Positions 19,480-29,689 of a stretch of DNA of 53,052 nucleotides are shown here, in pieces. The stretch lies in the NCBI GenBank assembly GCA_030374805.1, contig JARGSG010000016.1:1-53052 (forward strand), written 5' to 3'. The position numbers and the translations under genes are program-made. The stretch comes from Gracilaria gracilis. Lineage: Eukaryota; Rhodophyta; Florideophyceae; Gracilariales; Gracilariaceae. Position 1 is the first letter of the stretch. Every line of letters begins with the position of its first letter. The notes beneath the pieces were generated by a model, which did not search any database, was not told the DNA's origin, and saw nothing but the letters and a program-made list of their open reading frames with translations.

Positions 19480-20105
19480 TTGTCGATTTACCTGCATCTC
19501 AGAATTGTAAGGTTTGTTTGCCGCAACATCGAACAGTCGAAGAAGCCAGAATGAGTGTATGGGAGTTATGGGGAGCAGTAATGTGAACGCGCAACGTACA
19601 GAGGTGGTGGAGTGCTTGCAGGGGAGAGGATGCAAACGTGGATGGAGAATAACAGAGAACGCAATCTGGAATGCGATTGTGACTATGCGTGTGCAGAGAT
19701 GCACGTGTTATAAGGGTCGAAGATCAGCGGCTGAGCTATAGAAAAACCCTGTCGTCGTGTTGATGAGCAGTTGGATTATCAAGGAGATGGAGCGGGAGCG
19801 GGCCGCAGAATGGGGAGAGGAAACGACCATGGTGTCGATGTGTCGAGCAGCATTAAGTAGGAGACGAGAGCGCAGAAGCAGAGAAGAGGCGGGTACGAAG
19901 TGAAAAGAGCGGACAGCCCTTCTTTCTCTTCATGAACGTAACTTGTCATATGAAGTTTTCCAAAAGTTGTAAAATATTGAAAAGATTCCAGTGATTAAAT
20001 AGTATTTCCATGTTGACTCTCATTGACTATTGTAATTGTGGCCTGGGGGAGCCCAGAGAGGAACAAATCTTCAACACGGTCAGTGAGATTTTAAGACTGG
20101 TATAA
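19480..20105. other. Intergenic region between divergent genes
   Basis: About 625 bases between the minus-strand gene ending its 5' side at 19477 and the transposase frame starting at 20106. No conserved ORF was recognised. It probably contains both 5' regions. Confidence 0.4.
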
Positions 20106-22569
20106 ATGGAAATACCACACAAATGTCGAGGCAGGTGGCAATTGCGAGGCCAAGGAGAAGGACTGCATTCCGATGACAACGTTGATGTTCAAGCACAAAG
20201 TACAGAATCACAGACCATAGAACCCGAAGAGGCTGATTTGATTCCCATAAAGAGAAGAAGATGCAGATGGGAGCTATCGAAAACCAGTGAGCAACTAACA
20301 TCTGTAGAACCGCACGGAGAACACTTCGTTGGAGAAAACGCCGACCAAACCTCACATGAAGAGAACCTAATGCCGGAAGCTTTCACATCATCTTCTGGTG
20401 TAAACATAGAATCCAATCTGGAAAATGCAGATCTTCCTGTCTTTGAACTTTGGAAAAACCGTGAGCACCAGGACGACGATGAAGGTCATGAACATGGTGA
20501 TATTGAAAAGCCCTTGGGGACAGATCAAGATGTCCGAGAACTAAGACATGATTCAGACTCATGTTTTTCAGATTCCAGTGGAATATCCAGCACTATGGAC
20601 AATGAAGAACTTGAAAGTGAATAATCACTCCACATATCCGACATTGATGCTGTAGCTAGTAAGGAAAGTGCTACAAGGACACAGTTTCTGAAACTGAAAA
20701 ACTTCTTATACGCAGCAGAATTATCAAGTGTCTCGCAGAACACGATACAAAATTTGATGTCTATCGACCCCATTTGCTCCAGGATTTCATACAGATCTCT
20801 TATCTCGTACGCAGTGCGTGGGTCACTTCTGAACACCTCTTCCGTTTCAATGTGTGCCAATAAGCACGTAGCAAAGAGTGGGAAGCTCGAAGGCGCCTCT
20901 AATTGTCCCACGTGCAATGGCCCGCTTTCTGGAGTATCTAGTCGGCGGTTCTGGTTTCTGAAACATTCCGTAGCTTTACGAGCGTTGCTTAGAGCTCCAG
21001 GGTCATTCAAAGAGATGCAAGATGGCTTCAAACGTGCTCAAAAAGGGATCAACGAAGACAAGGCGCCAGAAGGTTTCCACGATTTCTACCACGGCGATAT
21101 GTTTAGAAGGAGGTTTGAAGAAGTTCTAGACGCCACCACGGAACTCCATGATGAGATCCACGTATACATTTCTTTATCCACGGATGGATTTGAATGTTTG
21201 AAGGATAAAAGGGGTAGCCCCATCTCTTCGTGGCCGATCTTGTGTACCGTTCTTAACTTCCACCCCAAAGAAAGAAGCAGAGCGGTAAACTCTCTCGTGC
21301 TTGGCGTGGCTCCTGGCAATCATTCCACGGACTACTTTGACACCTTCTTACATCCAATTATATCTGACCTTATAGAGTTGGAGAACGGGGTTAGCGTGGT
21401 CTGCGCCGACAAAAAGATTAGAAAACTGAAGGCCTTCGTGCTGTATTTCACAGCCGATTGGCCTGCTGCGTCGAAGGTATTGGGTTACACAGGACATAGT
21501 AGCGCTGTGTTCTGCCGGTTTTGTCACAAGCGCCGAAAGCATGTATCTCAATGCGGCAGTCTATGTGTTCTCCCAGGTTGCCCTGTTTCCATTGTCCGTA
21601 AAGCATTAGTAGGAGGTGAAAATCATCGTAGAGGAAATGTAACCGAGATCGAATATGCCAACCAACGCACCTCGAAGGATATAATCTCTGTTTGGAAAGC
21701 CCTTTCAAAAGAAACATGTACCATGAACGAAAGAAAGGCCATCGCGAGGACCACGGGAATCAAAAACAACTCTTGCTTAGGAGCACTTTCGTTAGACTTC
21801 AAATATTCATTCCCGTACGATGTGATGCACCTCGTACTACTTGGATTGTGCAAGCACTTGCTGAAGTTAATGACAGGAACCCACCCGGGACTTTCTAAGG
21901 CCGGACATCTGCCTAAGTATTGCATCAGATTGGATGTAGTAGATGCAATAGATGAAAGTATAATGCAGTGCCAAGCCGGAATTCCAAGCTCTTGGGGGTC
22001 AGTTACCACTCCCCTTGAAAGGTGTTGGCGGCTTCAAGGCAGAAGACATCAAACGACACTCCGAATAGTTCCTTTTGCCGTTCCTACACAGCTTCAAAGT
22101 AGGGAAAAAGCATTTGAAGATATGGAGGGTAACGTCTAGATTGGTTTCTTCATGCTTTCAATACAGATGTGACAGTACAACCGTTGAAAATCTTCATGAA
22201 GTCGTAGAAGAGTTGTACGCCTCCTTCGTACTAGAGTTCGCATCGACTCAACAAAATTCATTTTGTCTCACACCTTCTACCCATGCAATGCTACATATAC
22301 TAGAACTCTTGAAGCAATGTGGGCCCCTCCCGATCACGTCACAGTTTCTTGTCGAACGCCTTCTAGGCGAGATCGGTACACGGATGAATGCCAGATCAAA
22401 CATTGCGACACACCTCTTTCACAAAAATCATAATCTTCTGGCTCTTCGGACGATGCATAACGGAATAGCACCAGGAATAGAAAACGATTTATTCATCGCA
22501 AAGCTATCGCTTCGCGGCGTAAGGTCTTTAATGTCTGGGTACTGGGTGGTGCAGACGGCCATGTCTTAG
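20106..22569 (+). pseudogene. Tnp2-type (CACTA/Plavaka-like) transposase, broken
   Basis: One frame from ATG 20106 is interrupted by TAA at 20622-20624, then stays open from 20625. It holds an acidic N-terminus, a Cys pair (NCPTCNGPL), and the Tnp2 core: YISLSTDGFECLKDKRGSP, SSWPILCTVLNFHPKERSR, GNHSTDYFDTFLHPII-DL, ADWPAASKVLGYTGHS, AVFCRFCHKRRK and FPYDVMHLVLLGLCKHL. A one-base frameshift near 22020 moves coding to another frame, where a TAG at 22066-22068 falls at a plausible Trp. After this come TPSTHAMLHILELLKQCGPL and QFLVERLLGEIGTRMNARSN, the usual C-terminal block. The 3' end runs into the DIRS repeats at about 22485, so the DIRS element seems to have inserted in or just after it. Confidence 0.85.
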
Positions 22570-23292
22570 CACCGTGCAGTGAAGCACAACTTAAAGCACA
22601 CAGTACTCTCGACAGGAGATGTACTGTTCCAGGGTAGGGTGGGTGGGTTTTAAGTAAAGCGAGCGGGGCGCAAGTTGATGGAAACAACTAAGGTCGTCTT
22701 GGTGAACAACGCAGCAGGACAAACACCAAGATGGTCTGCGTCGTTGAAGAGCATCTTGCGCCACGTCGCTTCTAGAATTAGCTCTAATAAATCCACTTCT
22801 GCGGGCCCTCGAAAATATATTATTCATCGCAAAGCTATCGCTTCGCGGCGTAAGATCTTTAATGTCTGGGTACTGGGTGGTGCAGACGGCCATGTCTTAG
22901 CACCGTGCAGTGAAGCACAACTTAAAGCACACAGTACTCTCGACAGGAGATGTACTGTTCCAGGGTAGGGTGGGTGGGTTTTAAGTAAAGCGAGCGGGGC
23001 GCAAGTTGATGGAAACAACTAAGGTCGTCTTGGTGAACAACGCAGCAGGACAAACACCAAGATGGTCTGCGTCGTTGAAGAGCATCTTGCGCCACGTCGC
23101 TTCTAGAATTAGCTCTAATAAATCCACTTCTGCGGGCCCTCGAAAATATATTATTCATCGCAAAGCTATCGCTTCGCGGCGTAAGATCGTTAATGTCTGG
23201 GTACTGGGTGGTGCAGACGGCCATGTCTTAGCACCGTGCAGTTAAGCACAACTTAAAGCACAAAGTACTCTCGACAGGAGATGTACTGTTCC
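22490..23292. repeat. 331-bp tandem repeats at the 3' end of the DIRS element (2.4 copies)
   Basis: Units start at ATTCATCGCAAAGCTATCGC at about 22490, 22821 and 23152, exactly 331 bases apart. Each full unit is segment a (about 163 bases, ending in GGGTAGGGTGGGTGGG) plus segment b (about 167 bases, AGTAAAGCGAGCGGGG to CCTCGAAAATATA). The third unit contains only a and lacks the last 22 bases before DIRS-specific sequence begins at 23293. Units differ by only a few bases. Confidence 0.95.
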
Positions 23293-23360
23293 CATCCCGT
23301 GATCGACGAAAGATATTGAGGCCATGCTCTTACAGAGAGAGTCTTCGACACGGCTCTCTC

Positions 23361-26111
23361 TTATGGCCGAGATGGTTCATCGGCGGCGTTCATTTCCGAT
23401 GGAATGTGCACGAACGACACACGTATCCCGACTGCAAGGCATAATGGTCCAAATCGACGGCAGCGGAGAAGAAGCGGAATACACGAGGACCTTCCTTTTC
23501 TCAAGGCTCCAAGAGTGACCATTGAGTCTGTGAAGAATATTAACCGGCATCGATTAAGGCCATGATGGATGAGCCAGTTCAGAGCTAGAACTGCGGTGGC
23601 TGTCTCGAGGCAATTATTATGTTCGGGCTTCTTCCATTTGTGTACAATCGCCGTACTCCAGGAGAGAGATTTGTAAATTCTGCGAACCTTTTCTGTGTTC
23701 CTCATGAATTCGATGCCTTGAGAATTGGGGTTTTGTGCCAGTGCATGTGGTAGTCGCCAGAGTTCTGTAGCGAAATGAATGGGTACAATTGAGAATAGGA
23801 CAGCACCTGCGGTAGGCGACGCATCGAAGGTGACAACAATGTTCGAAATAGGTAACCTGACATCTACGACTGCCATCGGCAGAAGAGTGGACAATAGAGA
23901 TATCTCCCTCTTGTCCTGTTGCGATAGAGTAATATGCCCACTCTCAAGGCGAGAAGAGTGTCTATAAACAGCGTTGAAACATGACAAGAGGGGTCGGTTA
24001 ATCAAGGCAGGCCATATGAGTTTCCCAAGAATAGACTGCCATTCATGGTGGTTGATCGCGCTGGATCGAAATAGTTCTTGCAAAGAACAGTGCAGTCTGT
24101 CCATTTTGCGTCGGATAGGGAAGACGAGGCCATCCTGCAAGTTCCAGATACAGCCGATGAAGGGGAGGTTCTGTCGCACGACGCTGTCGAAAGGACACGA
24201 TTTGCTTGGTTTGATCGGTAAATTCGCTGCGGAGAATACTGTTCTCAAGATCTTATAGAGAAAGAGTAGTGCTTGCGGGGTCCAATTACAGATGACAATA
24301 CCGATGTCATCGATAATATGGAGCAGCAGGGATAGTTTTTCGCTGACGACAAACGGAGCATTCTCCCGGCAGAAAGGCAGTAGGCGTAAGGCAGCGCGAG
24401 GGGCAATGCGGGACTGGCGGAATATATGAAATGACTCTTGAAGGAGGTGGCCTGCAAATGTATGACTGATATAGACTGACCATTTAAACCCCATAGACAT
24501 TGTTGCCTGGCATGTTCGAAGCCTCACTCCTTTTCCAATGGGCTTCCTGAGATATTGAGAGATTCTCGCGATAAAAGAGGAAGATAAGTGGTCAGTGGTG
24601 ACTTTCTGCAGTGGGAAAAGCCTTGAAAGCGTGGAGGGGAGCACAATATTATGAAACATATTGGCTACATCCAGGTAGATGGCTGACAGTTGCTGCGTGG
24701 GAAGGATGGACTGAAAAAGACTTGGATCGGGGAGAGAGGTATATGGTGGGTCGGGCAGAAGGAGATTTTGAACGCGAGGCCAAGATATCAAACGGTCTTC
24801 TTGCGGTGATTTCGTGACAGCGAATAGGGTAAGTTGGATGACGTCCGCGAGTTGGGAGTAACGTTCGTCTTCCTTCGATTGGAGAGACCAGGTTAACATT
24901 CCAGAGTCGTGCATCTTTTCCAAGAGGTGGAGATAGTTCGACGGAGTAGCGTGGGTGCGAGGTTTCGGCAGTGAACTGCGGATTGAGAAGGCATTCTGGG
25001 CTTGGAAGAGAGTAGAATACAGAAATTCTTCAAACTTAGAGTGTTGTGGGCCAAGAAAGAGACGTCTAATATCCTCGGGGACTCTAGACATCCAGTGATG
25101 CGAGGCTCCGGGAGGGAGAGATTGCCTAGAGGGTGGGAGCGAGAGACGGGATGGTTTGATTGGGTTAAAGAGGCCTCTTGAGAACCATTCGGACTTAGTT
25201 TTGTAAAGGTGGTCAAATGCTGGCGTAGATAACATGTCAGGAAAGGCTCGGAAGGTGTAATCGTGGATGGCTTCCTCATCTTCGGAGATGGATGAGTGGG
25301 TGAGAAAATAAGATACACTGTCCAGGACATGTCGTTGTGCGTTGAGATGCGAGTGTATGGAGCGAGGATATCGTTTTCGCTTCTTGCGTAGTTGGTTGGG
25401 TCCAAGAAAGAGATGGGTAAGCGATTCTATAACCACAAGAGCTCGGGGACAATTAGACAGAAGAGAGTTCACGCGAGGTATAGGGAATATGGGAATGAAC
25501 GCAGTGGAGTTGGTCACTTCCCAGAAGGACGATTCTTGTAGTTCTGCTGTTGATTCTGGGTGTGCCCGTGATTCTGGTGGTAGGATCGAGTTTGCCTTCT
25601 CGAATTGTTGCGCGCCTTCGACTTGGCTTCTTGGATTGCCTTCAGCGCTGACAGCCGTTTCTTCTGAAGGGTTATGTTCTTGGTCACTACCTCCTCTAGA
25701 TCCTGAGATCTGACTGTCCCTTGCGGGACTGTCTCCAGTAGATGGACCACTTCGTCCCATGCGTCGCGCTTTTCCGCGTGAAGGCCTGTGGAGAGGCCTT
25801 CCTCGACACGCAGTATTGCGTACAGACGACGGAGCGCAACTTCCAAGGAGGGTCTCTGCTCGAGAGCTTCCTTGGTTGAGTCGTGTACGAGCATTTCGAG
25901 GTGGATCAAACGCCCGAGTGTTACTGCTTCCATCTCCGACGGAGTTGGTTGACCCGTTGCGGTTCGTCTCCAATGCTTGAAATGATGTTGTAGAAATGTC
26001 GGAATGTCGGTTCCCTGAGACGTTAGTATGGAAAAGATGGCCGGTCCGATGAGCTGCTCCACTTTCAAGCTTGTGGAGCTTAGACCTTTTCCCGGGTAGT
26101 GGGACAGACAT
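23361..26111 (-). CDS. DIRS-type reverse transcriptase-RNase H (up to 916 aa)
   Basis: Continuous ORF of 916 codons. The real start is probably further in, because the first 200 residues overlap the gag frame. RT motifs: AIYLDVANMFHNI (catalytic D about 480), ATMSMGFKWSVYISH (motif B), and LLHIIDDIGIVI (active-site DD about 600, replacing YVDD). RNase H: VVTFDASPTAGA (D about 763), NNCLETATAVLAL (E about 834), IFFTDSMVTL (D about 861), and the closing HIPSEMNAADEPSRP typical of DIRS RNase H. All expected catalytic acids are present, so the enzyme looks functional. The product would copy the element RNA to DNA in the nucleus or cytoplasm. Ends in TAA. Confidence 0.9.
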   Translation of the reverse strand: MSVPLPGKRSKLHKLESGAAHRTGHLFHTNVSGNRHSDISTTSFQALETNRNGSTNSVGDGSSNTRAFDPPRNARTRLNQGSSRAETLLGSCAPSSVRNTACRGRPLHRPSRGKARRMGRSGPSTGDSPARDSQISGSRGGSDQEHNPSEETAVSAEGNPRSQVEGAQQFEKANSILPPESRAHPESTAELQESSFWEVTNSTAFIPIFPIPRVNSLLSNCPRALVVIESLTHLFLGPNQLRKKRKRYPRSIHSHLNAQRHVLDSVSYFLTHSSISEDEEAIHDYTFRAFPDMLSTPAFDHLYKTKSEWFSRGLFNPIKPSRLSLPPSRQSLPPGASHHWMSRVPEDIRRLFLGPQHSKFEEFLYSTLFQAQNAFSIRSSLPKPRTHATPSNYLHLLEKMHDSGMLTWSLQSKEDERYSQLADVIQLTLFAVTKSPQEDRLISWPRVQNLLLPDPPYTSLPDPSLFQSILPTQQLSAIYLDVANMFHNIVLPSTLSRLFPLQKVTTDHLSSSFIARISQYLRKPIGKGVRLRTCQATMSMGFKWSVYISHTFAGHLLQESFHIFRQSRIAPRAALRLLPFCRENAPFVVSEKLSLLLHIIDDIGIVICNWTPQALLFLYKILRTVFSAANLPIKPSKSCPFDSVVRQNLPFIGCIWNLQDGLVFPIRRKMDRLHCSLQELFRSSAINHHEWQSILGKLIWPALINRPLLSCFNAVYRHSSRLESGHITLSQQDKREISLLSTLLPMAVVDVRLPISNIVVTFDASPTAGAVLFSIVPIHFATELWRLPHALAQNPNSQGIEFMRNTEKVRRIYKSLSWSTAIVHKWKKPEHNNCLETATAVLALNWLIHHGLNRCRLIFFTDSMVTLGALRKGRSSCIPLLLRCRRFGPLCLAVGIRVSFVHIPSEMNAADEPSRP

Positions 26112-27046
26112 GTTTGGTGGGTTTTGGTAACCCCGAAAGAGAATGTCTTCGGATCTATGACCTGCTTGATCCTTTTTGCTGGATGCTGGCGGTTCTCATC
26201 ATCTGAGTCATCCGAGTTTTGGAGGTTGGCGGGCTGATGTGGCGTGGGGATAGAAAGGGAAAGGAGAGCGCCGCTGTGGGCAGGGGCGGGAGTGGTTGAA
26301 GCGGGCTGTGCTGTTGGCGCCAACCTCGGATTGGCAAGTGGAATGGACGCTTGTTGCAACTGATTGGTTGCCGAGAAGAGCCATGAGATCGCGATCGAAG
26401 CAACCTCGAAGGGGTTGGCATCGGGAACTGTTCGCGGACTGAGGGCTTGGTCTTCTTTTAAGGCAGATGCCATCAGCTTTTTCAAGTGTTCGGGGTTCTC
26501 ACGAGCCATTTGTATCACATTTGGGGGGGTCATTTTCATAAGGGTACTGTGATTCTCTGCGTCACTTGGTTGGTGAGATGACGATGACGTGAATTCGATA
26601 TCCTTGAGACGGAGTACGTCAGCCAAGAGCTGTTGTGTGGTAGGAAAAGGGCCAAGACTGGTGCGAAGGTGAGCCGGAGCGCTTTGCGAGATAGAGTGTA
26701 GCTGCGCATTTGAAAGATTTGCCATGTAAAAGGCACTGTTTTGGGAGCGAAGATTGCCGAAGGTTGGAAGAGAGGGGGTGGAGAGATTTGGCGGATCCTC
26801 TAGAATTGGGACTGCTGCTGGAACAGCGCTTCCGATATGCAGCGGGTGTGAAGTGTTTGGTGGAGGATTTGACGGTCTGGCTCTAGTTATGTGGACGGGG
26901 TTCGATGAAGATGTAGGGATGGGAAGGGATAGGGGAGGGGGATTTGCCATAGCGCTTTCAGATAGCGAGGGCTGGATGGAAAACGCGAAGGCTGGTAGTG
27001 AGTAATAACAAGAACGAACAGGCAGAATATGGGGAAGATGGTTCAC
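25514..27046 (-). CDS. DIRS gag-like ORF (510 aa)
   Basis: Lies between the recombinase and RT genes, overlapping the RT frame by about 600 bases in another phase. This is the normal overlap for DIRS-type elements. The likely start is the internal ATG at codon 33 (MANPPPLSLP). Features: Pro/Ser/Thr-rich N-terminal 100 residues, a helical central part, a helical segment near 430-480 (LEEVVTKNITLQKKRLSALK), and a basic Gln/Asn-rich tail ending in NRPSGK that could bind RNA. There is no zinc knuckle. Identification as gag is from position and composition, since the sequence itself is not diagnostic. Confidence 0.65.
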   Translation of the reverse strand: MNHLPHILPVRSCYYSLPAFAFSIQPSLSESAMANPPPLSLPIPTSSSNPVHITRARPSNPPPNTSHPLHIGSAVPAAVPILEDPPNLSTPSLPTFGNLRSQNSAFYMANLSNAQLHSISQSAPAHLRTSLGPFPTTQQLLADVLRLKDIEFTSSSSHQPSDAENHSTLMKMTPPNVIQMARENPEHLKKLMASALKEDQALSPRTVPDANPFEVASIAISWLFSATNQLQQASIPLANPRLAPTAQPASTTPAPAHSGALLSLSIPTPHQPANLQNSDDSDDENRQHPAKRIKQVIDPKTFSFGVTKTHQTCLSHYPGKGLSSTSLKVEQLIGPAIFSILTSQGTDIPTFLQHHFKHWRRTATGQPTPSEMEAVTLGRLIHLEMLVHDSTKEALEQRPSLEVALRRLYAILRVEEGLSTGLHAEKRDAWDEVVHLLETVPQGTVRSQDLEEVVTKNITLQKKRLSALKAIQEAKSKARNNSRRQTRSYHQNHGHTQNQQQNYKNRPSGK

Positions 27047-27196
27047 GGTGGGAGCATCGGCAGATGAGGAGGGTGATAGGAATGGATTGCCGTCAATTGA
27101 GTTGTTGGAGTGTTTGAAGACCGAAGCACGGTATAGTTAAATATAAACGTTACAGATGTGTGTTATACAAAAAGTAGCGGCGCCGTGAACGAGGCG

Positions 27197-28045
27197 TCAG
27201 AGACGTTGAAGAAATTGCAGAAGACTTTGTGCACTGGATCCGATACGCCGCTGTTGCTGCGCAGAAATGTTCATATTGAGTATCCAAGACTTGCCGTTGT
27301 CGAGGTAGTATCGCAGAGATGTTAAAGATTTCCAGCGTCCGTTGATGGCAATCTGGTCTACAGGAGTGCCTTTGATGTAATCCTCAGTCGCTTTTCTTAT
27401 TCGTGCGGAGTGCGTGGTGAGCCCCGCATTGGTAATTTGGAAGGTACGTGCGGCTTTTTTGAGACTTTTCTCGTATCTATGATATGATAGTTGTGGAGCG
27501 TACTGCAACTGGTTGAGGTTTGCTGTTCGATATAACAATAGGAACTGGACAATATCTGGGTCTGTCACGGGCACAAATTGGAGACGACCGGTTTTTCTAG
27601 AGGTCTTGGCATCTACAATGTCCACTCGAGCTGCGTTAGGGCCGTATGCGGATAGACAAACATCCTCTGGGAGTGCGATCTGACTCCATTTCAGGTTCCT
27701 GGCTTCCGAGTCTCCTAAGCAAGCGCCGTATGATAATAGCAATGTTGCAGCAGAAGCGGTGTTTTGATTTGATATAAGGTAGTATGCCAGGGCAGGACAG
27801 AGTTGTTTTGTAAGGGGAACTGATGATTGCGTGGGCTTAATGTGCTTCCAGCCGGCAATGCATCTGCGTGCCATCCCAATATGTTGCCGCAAACTTGGAA
27901 GCATGAGAAGGAGCATGCAAAGCAAATTACACATCTCCTGCCGTTCGCCTGCTCGGGGGCATGCGAAGAATTGTTCCTGGATGTATATTGCGAGACGTTG
28001 GTCCATTGTGAGAGGAATTTTGTTCTGGAAGGAGGTAGACTGCAT
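27197..28045 (-). CDS. DIRS tyrosine recombinase (282 aa)
   Basis: A recombinase catalytic domain fills the C-terminal half: a Lys in DAKTSRKTGR, the HxxR box as LTTHSARIRKATEDYIKG, the GRWKS segment, and the nucleophile Tyr in LTSLRYYLDNG. The usual box I Arg is not at its expected place: the matching stretch reads ACLGDSEARNLKW, with Gly where Arg is common. The enzyme may be divergent there or may use the Arg four residues on. It would integrate a circular DNA intermediate. It is the first gene of the element, upstream of gag, whereas PAT, Ngaro and DIRS carry it after gag or at the 3' end. The frame stays open upstream of the ATG for about 20 codons, so a longer N-terminus is possible. 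Confidence 0.85.
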   Translation of the reverse strand: MQSTSFQNKIPLTMDQRLAIYIQEQFFACPRAGERQEMCNLLCMLLLMLPSLRQHIGMARRCIAGWKHIKPTQSSVPLTKQLCPALAYYLISNQNTASAATLLLSYGACLGDSEARNLKWSQIALPEDVCLSAYGPNAARVDIVDAKTSRKTGRLQFVPVTDPDIVQFLLLYRTANLNQLQYAPQLSYHRYEKSLKKAARTFQITNAGLTTHSARIRKATEDYIKGTPVDQIAINGRWKSLTSLRYYLDNGKSWILNMNISAQQQRRIGSSAQSLLQFLQRL

Positions 28046-28436
28046 GAAAGAATGAAGTGCTTGTGTGTACTTATGTTGCGTTTTGGGCTGATGGAGGCTG
28101 CGAGAACTGGGTTTTGTTCAAAGAAAATATCTCCTGCAATGAGAAAGGAGCAGTTGGGTACTGGTGTGAGAAATGGGGCTTGGCTCAAGGCGGAAGGCGA
28201 CGAATAATTTGAATGGTTGAGTTTCTTAGGAGATCGTAATGCACGTTGGTGTGCCAAGCAAGTCGAAGATGGATCAGTCATGTACGCTGAGTACATGACC
28301 TGCGCGGATCTGGAGACGTTGGGCCAATTGGTGATTGTCATCCGGTCAGTGGAGTGCATTTAGCTGGTTGTTCGATTTACCGAGACCTGGTGGCAAAGAA
28401 TGCGCTTCTGTTGACAAAGCTACGTGAAGTAAAGTC

Positions 28437-28603
28437 AGTAAAGCGAGCGGGGCGCAAGTTGATGGAAACAACTAAGGTCGTCTTGGTGAACAACGCAGCA
28501 GGACAAACACCAAGATGGTCTGCGTCGTTGAAGAGCATCTTTCGCCACGCCGCTTCTAGAATCAGCTCTAATAAATCCACTTCTGCGGGCCCTCGAAAAT
28601 ATA
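28437..28603. repeat. DIRS split direct repeat, segment b at the 5' end
   Basis: Matches segment b of the 331-bp units (22653-22819 and 22984-23150) from AGTAAAGCGAGCGGGG to CCTCGAAAATATA with about three substitutions. It corresponds to A1 in the A1-ORFs-B1-A2-B2 scheme. Confidence 0.9.
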
Positions 28604-29100
28604 GCATTTCTGCCATTCACCACATCATTGCACCAAAATGAATTTGACGTCACCAGGGCACAGACCACAATGCTCTGCATCGGCAGAGGGGTTTCGTCCA
28701 ATCTCAGTAGTATTCAGATGGCCGCAGTTGCTTATCAAACGGCCGTGGGGTTCGAACCACAGGCGTGCGGGCGCCGTAGTCCGGATGATGCGCTGCTGAG
28801 GTCCGTAGGGACAAGCAGACGCGGGGTAGCACGGCAGGCGCAGATGCGCGGACGTACAGTAGAAGAATAGTTGTTCAGGTTGTAGTAGAATTTGTTTATG
28901 ATGTTGTTCTTCAATAAAGTTCTAACGCAGTCTCACGATCTATATAAGTAGTAAATTGTGTTCTCAGTAGGCGCTCTACAGTATCCACATTTGCATAGAT
29001 CGTATTGCACTCGAAGCATTGCATATGCATCACCATCATGTGTAGACTACATATGCACTTCTATCGTACACCTGCACAGTACGGGTCCACACCTCAGTAG
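28604..29100. other. Flank of the DIRS element without recognised gene
   Basis: Contains an 80-codon ORF at 28628-28870 with no domain, an AATAAA at about 28912 and a TATATAAG at about 28941. If the DIRS element inserted into the Tnp2 gene, the first bases here could be displaced Tnp2 3' sequence. Confidence 0.35.
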
Positions 29101-29688
29101 CATCCAGACCCTCTACTCCAGAGACCACGACATCCAATAAGCAACATATTCTACATTGCTCGATATCTAAGGGAGAACCACTCGACTAACAACTTTGAGG
29201 TACTCCGTGTCAGAGAATTCCAGAATGCGAAGCTTCATAAAGATGGTGGCCAGTTCTCGGTCGAGTCTTATACTTCACATAAACGTCGTGGAAGGCGTCG
29301 AAGAGATGCGAGGCAAAAGTACTGCGTAGCAGCAGAATTTGTTAGTGACAGCGGCTGCTCAGAACCTTCGATGGGGTCCCAAGAAATCGGGAGAAGTGTG
29401 CAGCAAACGAAACGGGATATGTATTACGGCGAGATCAAGAACATCAAGGAGATTGAAATAGCTCTGAACATTTCAGAGAGTCCTCAAGCTGTCAATAAAA
29501 TTATTACCACTGTATCTGTTGACGTTTGGTGGCAATACGGATTGATCCATAACGAAGGGTTGGATGTGGTATACTGTACAGGCCGGAGAGATTCGGAGAC
29601 AACATTTGAATCCATTTCCTGCACAAGGCGAGTAGTTGGCTTTCTGGACATCTCCTGTACAAGTTACTATATTGATGGAGAGTGAGAG
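29101..29688 (+). CDS. Unrecognised ORF (195 codons stop to stop; 104 aa from ATG 29371)
   Basis: The frame is open from 29101 to a TGA at 29686-29688. From the first ATG (29371) it encodes 104 residues (MGSQEIGRSVQQTKRDMYYG onward), but the open frame upstream is more protein-like and includes a basic patch (SHKRRGRRRRDARQKYC). No domain recognised. It could be an exon or fragment of a larger gene or of an unrecognised mobile element. Confidence 0.3.
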
Positions 29689-29689
29689 A

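Larger units (their letters stand above)
22485..28603 (-). mobile_element. DIRS-like tyrosine-recombinase retrotransposon with split direct repeats
   Basis: On the minus strand the element reads: repeat b (28603-28437), tyrosine recombinase, gag-like ORF, RT-RNase H, then repeats a (23292-23152), b, a, b, a down to about 22485. The pattern b-ORFs-a-b-a is the A1-ORFs-B1-A2-B2 split direct repeat arrangement of PAT/Ngaro-type elements, here with one extra 331-base b-a unit. No LTR with TG..CA ends and no integrase of the DDE type is present. The three ORFs are long and mutually overlapping or closely spaced. No adenine methyltransferase domain was seen. Confidence 0.8.

Noticed and set aside
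22075..22170. Small GT-AG intron near the end of the Tnp2 gene (22128-22167)
   Set aside because: The splice would give the wrong phase. The reading frame after a one-base shift near 22020 already continues the Tnp2 homology through this stretch.
28354..28641. 95-codon plus-strand ORF across the DIRS 5' repeat
   Set aside because: It lies over repeat b on the strand opposite the element genes and resembles the other reading of the same repeat at 22675 and 23006. There is no domain.
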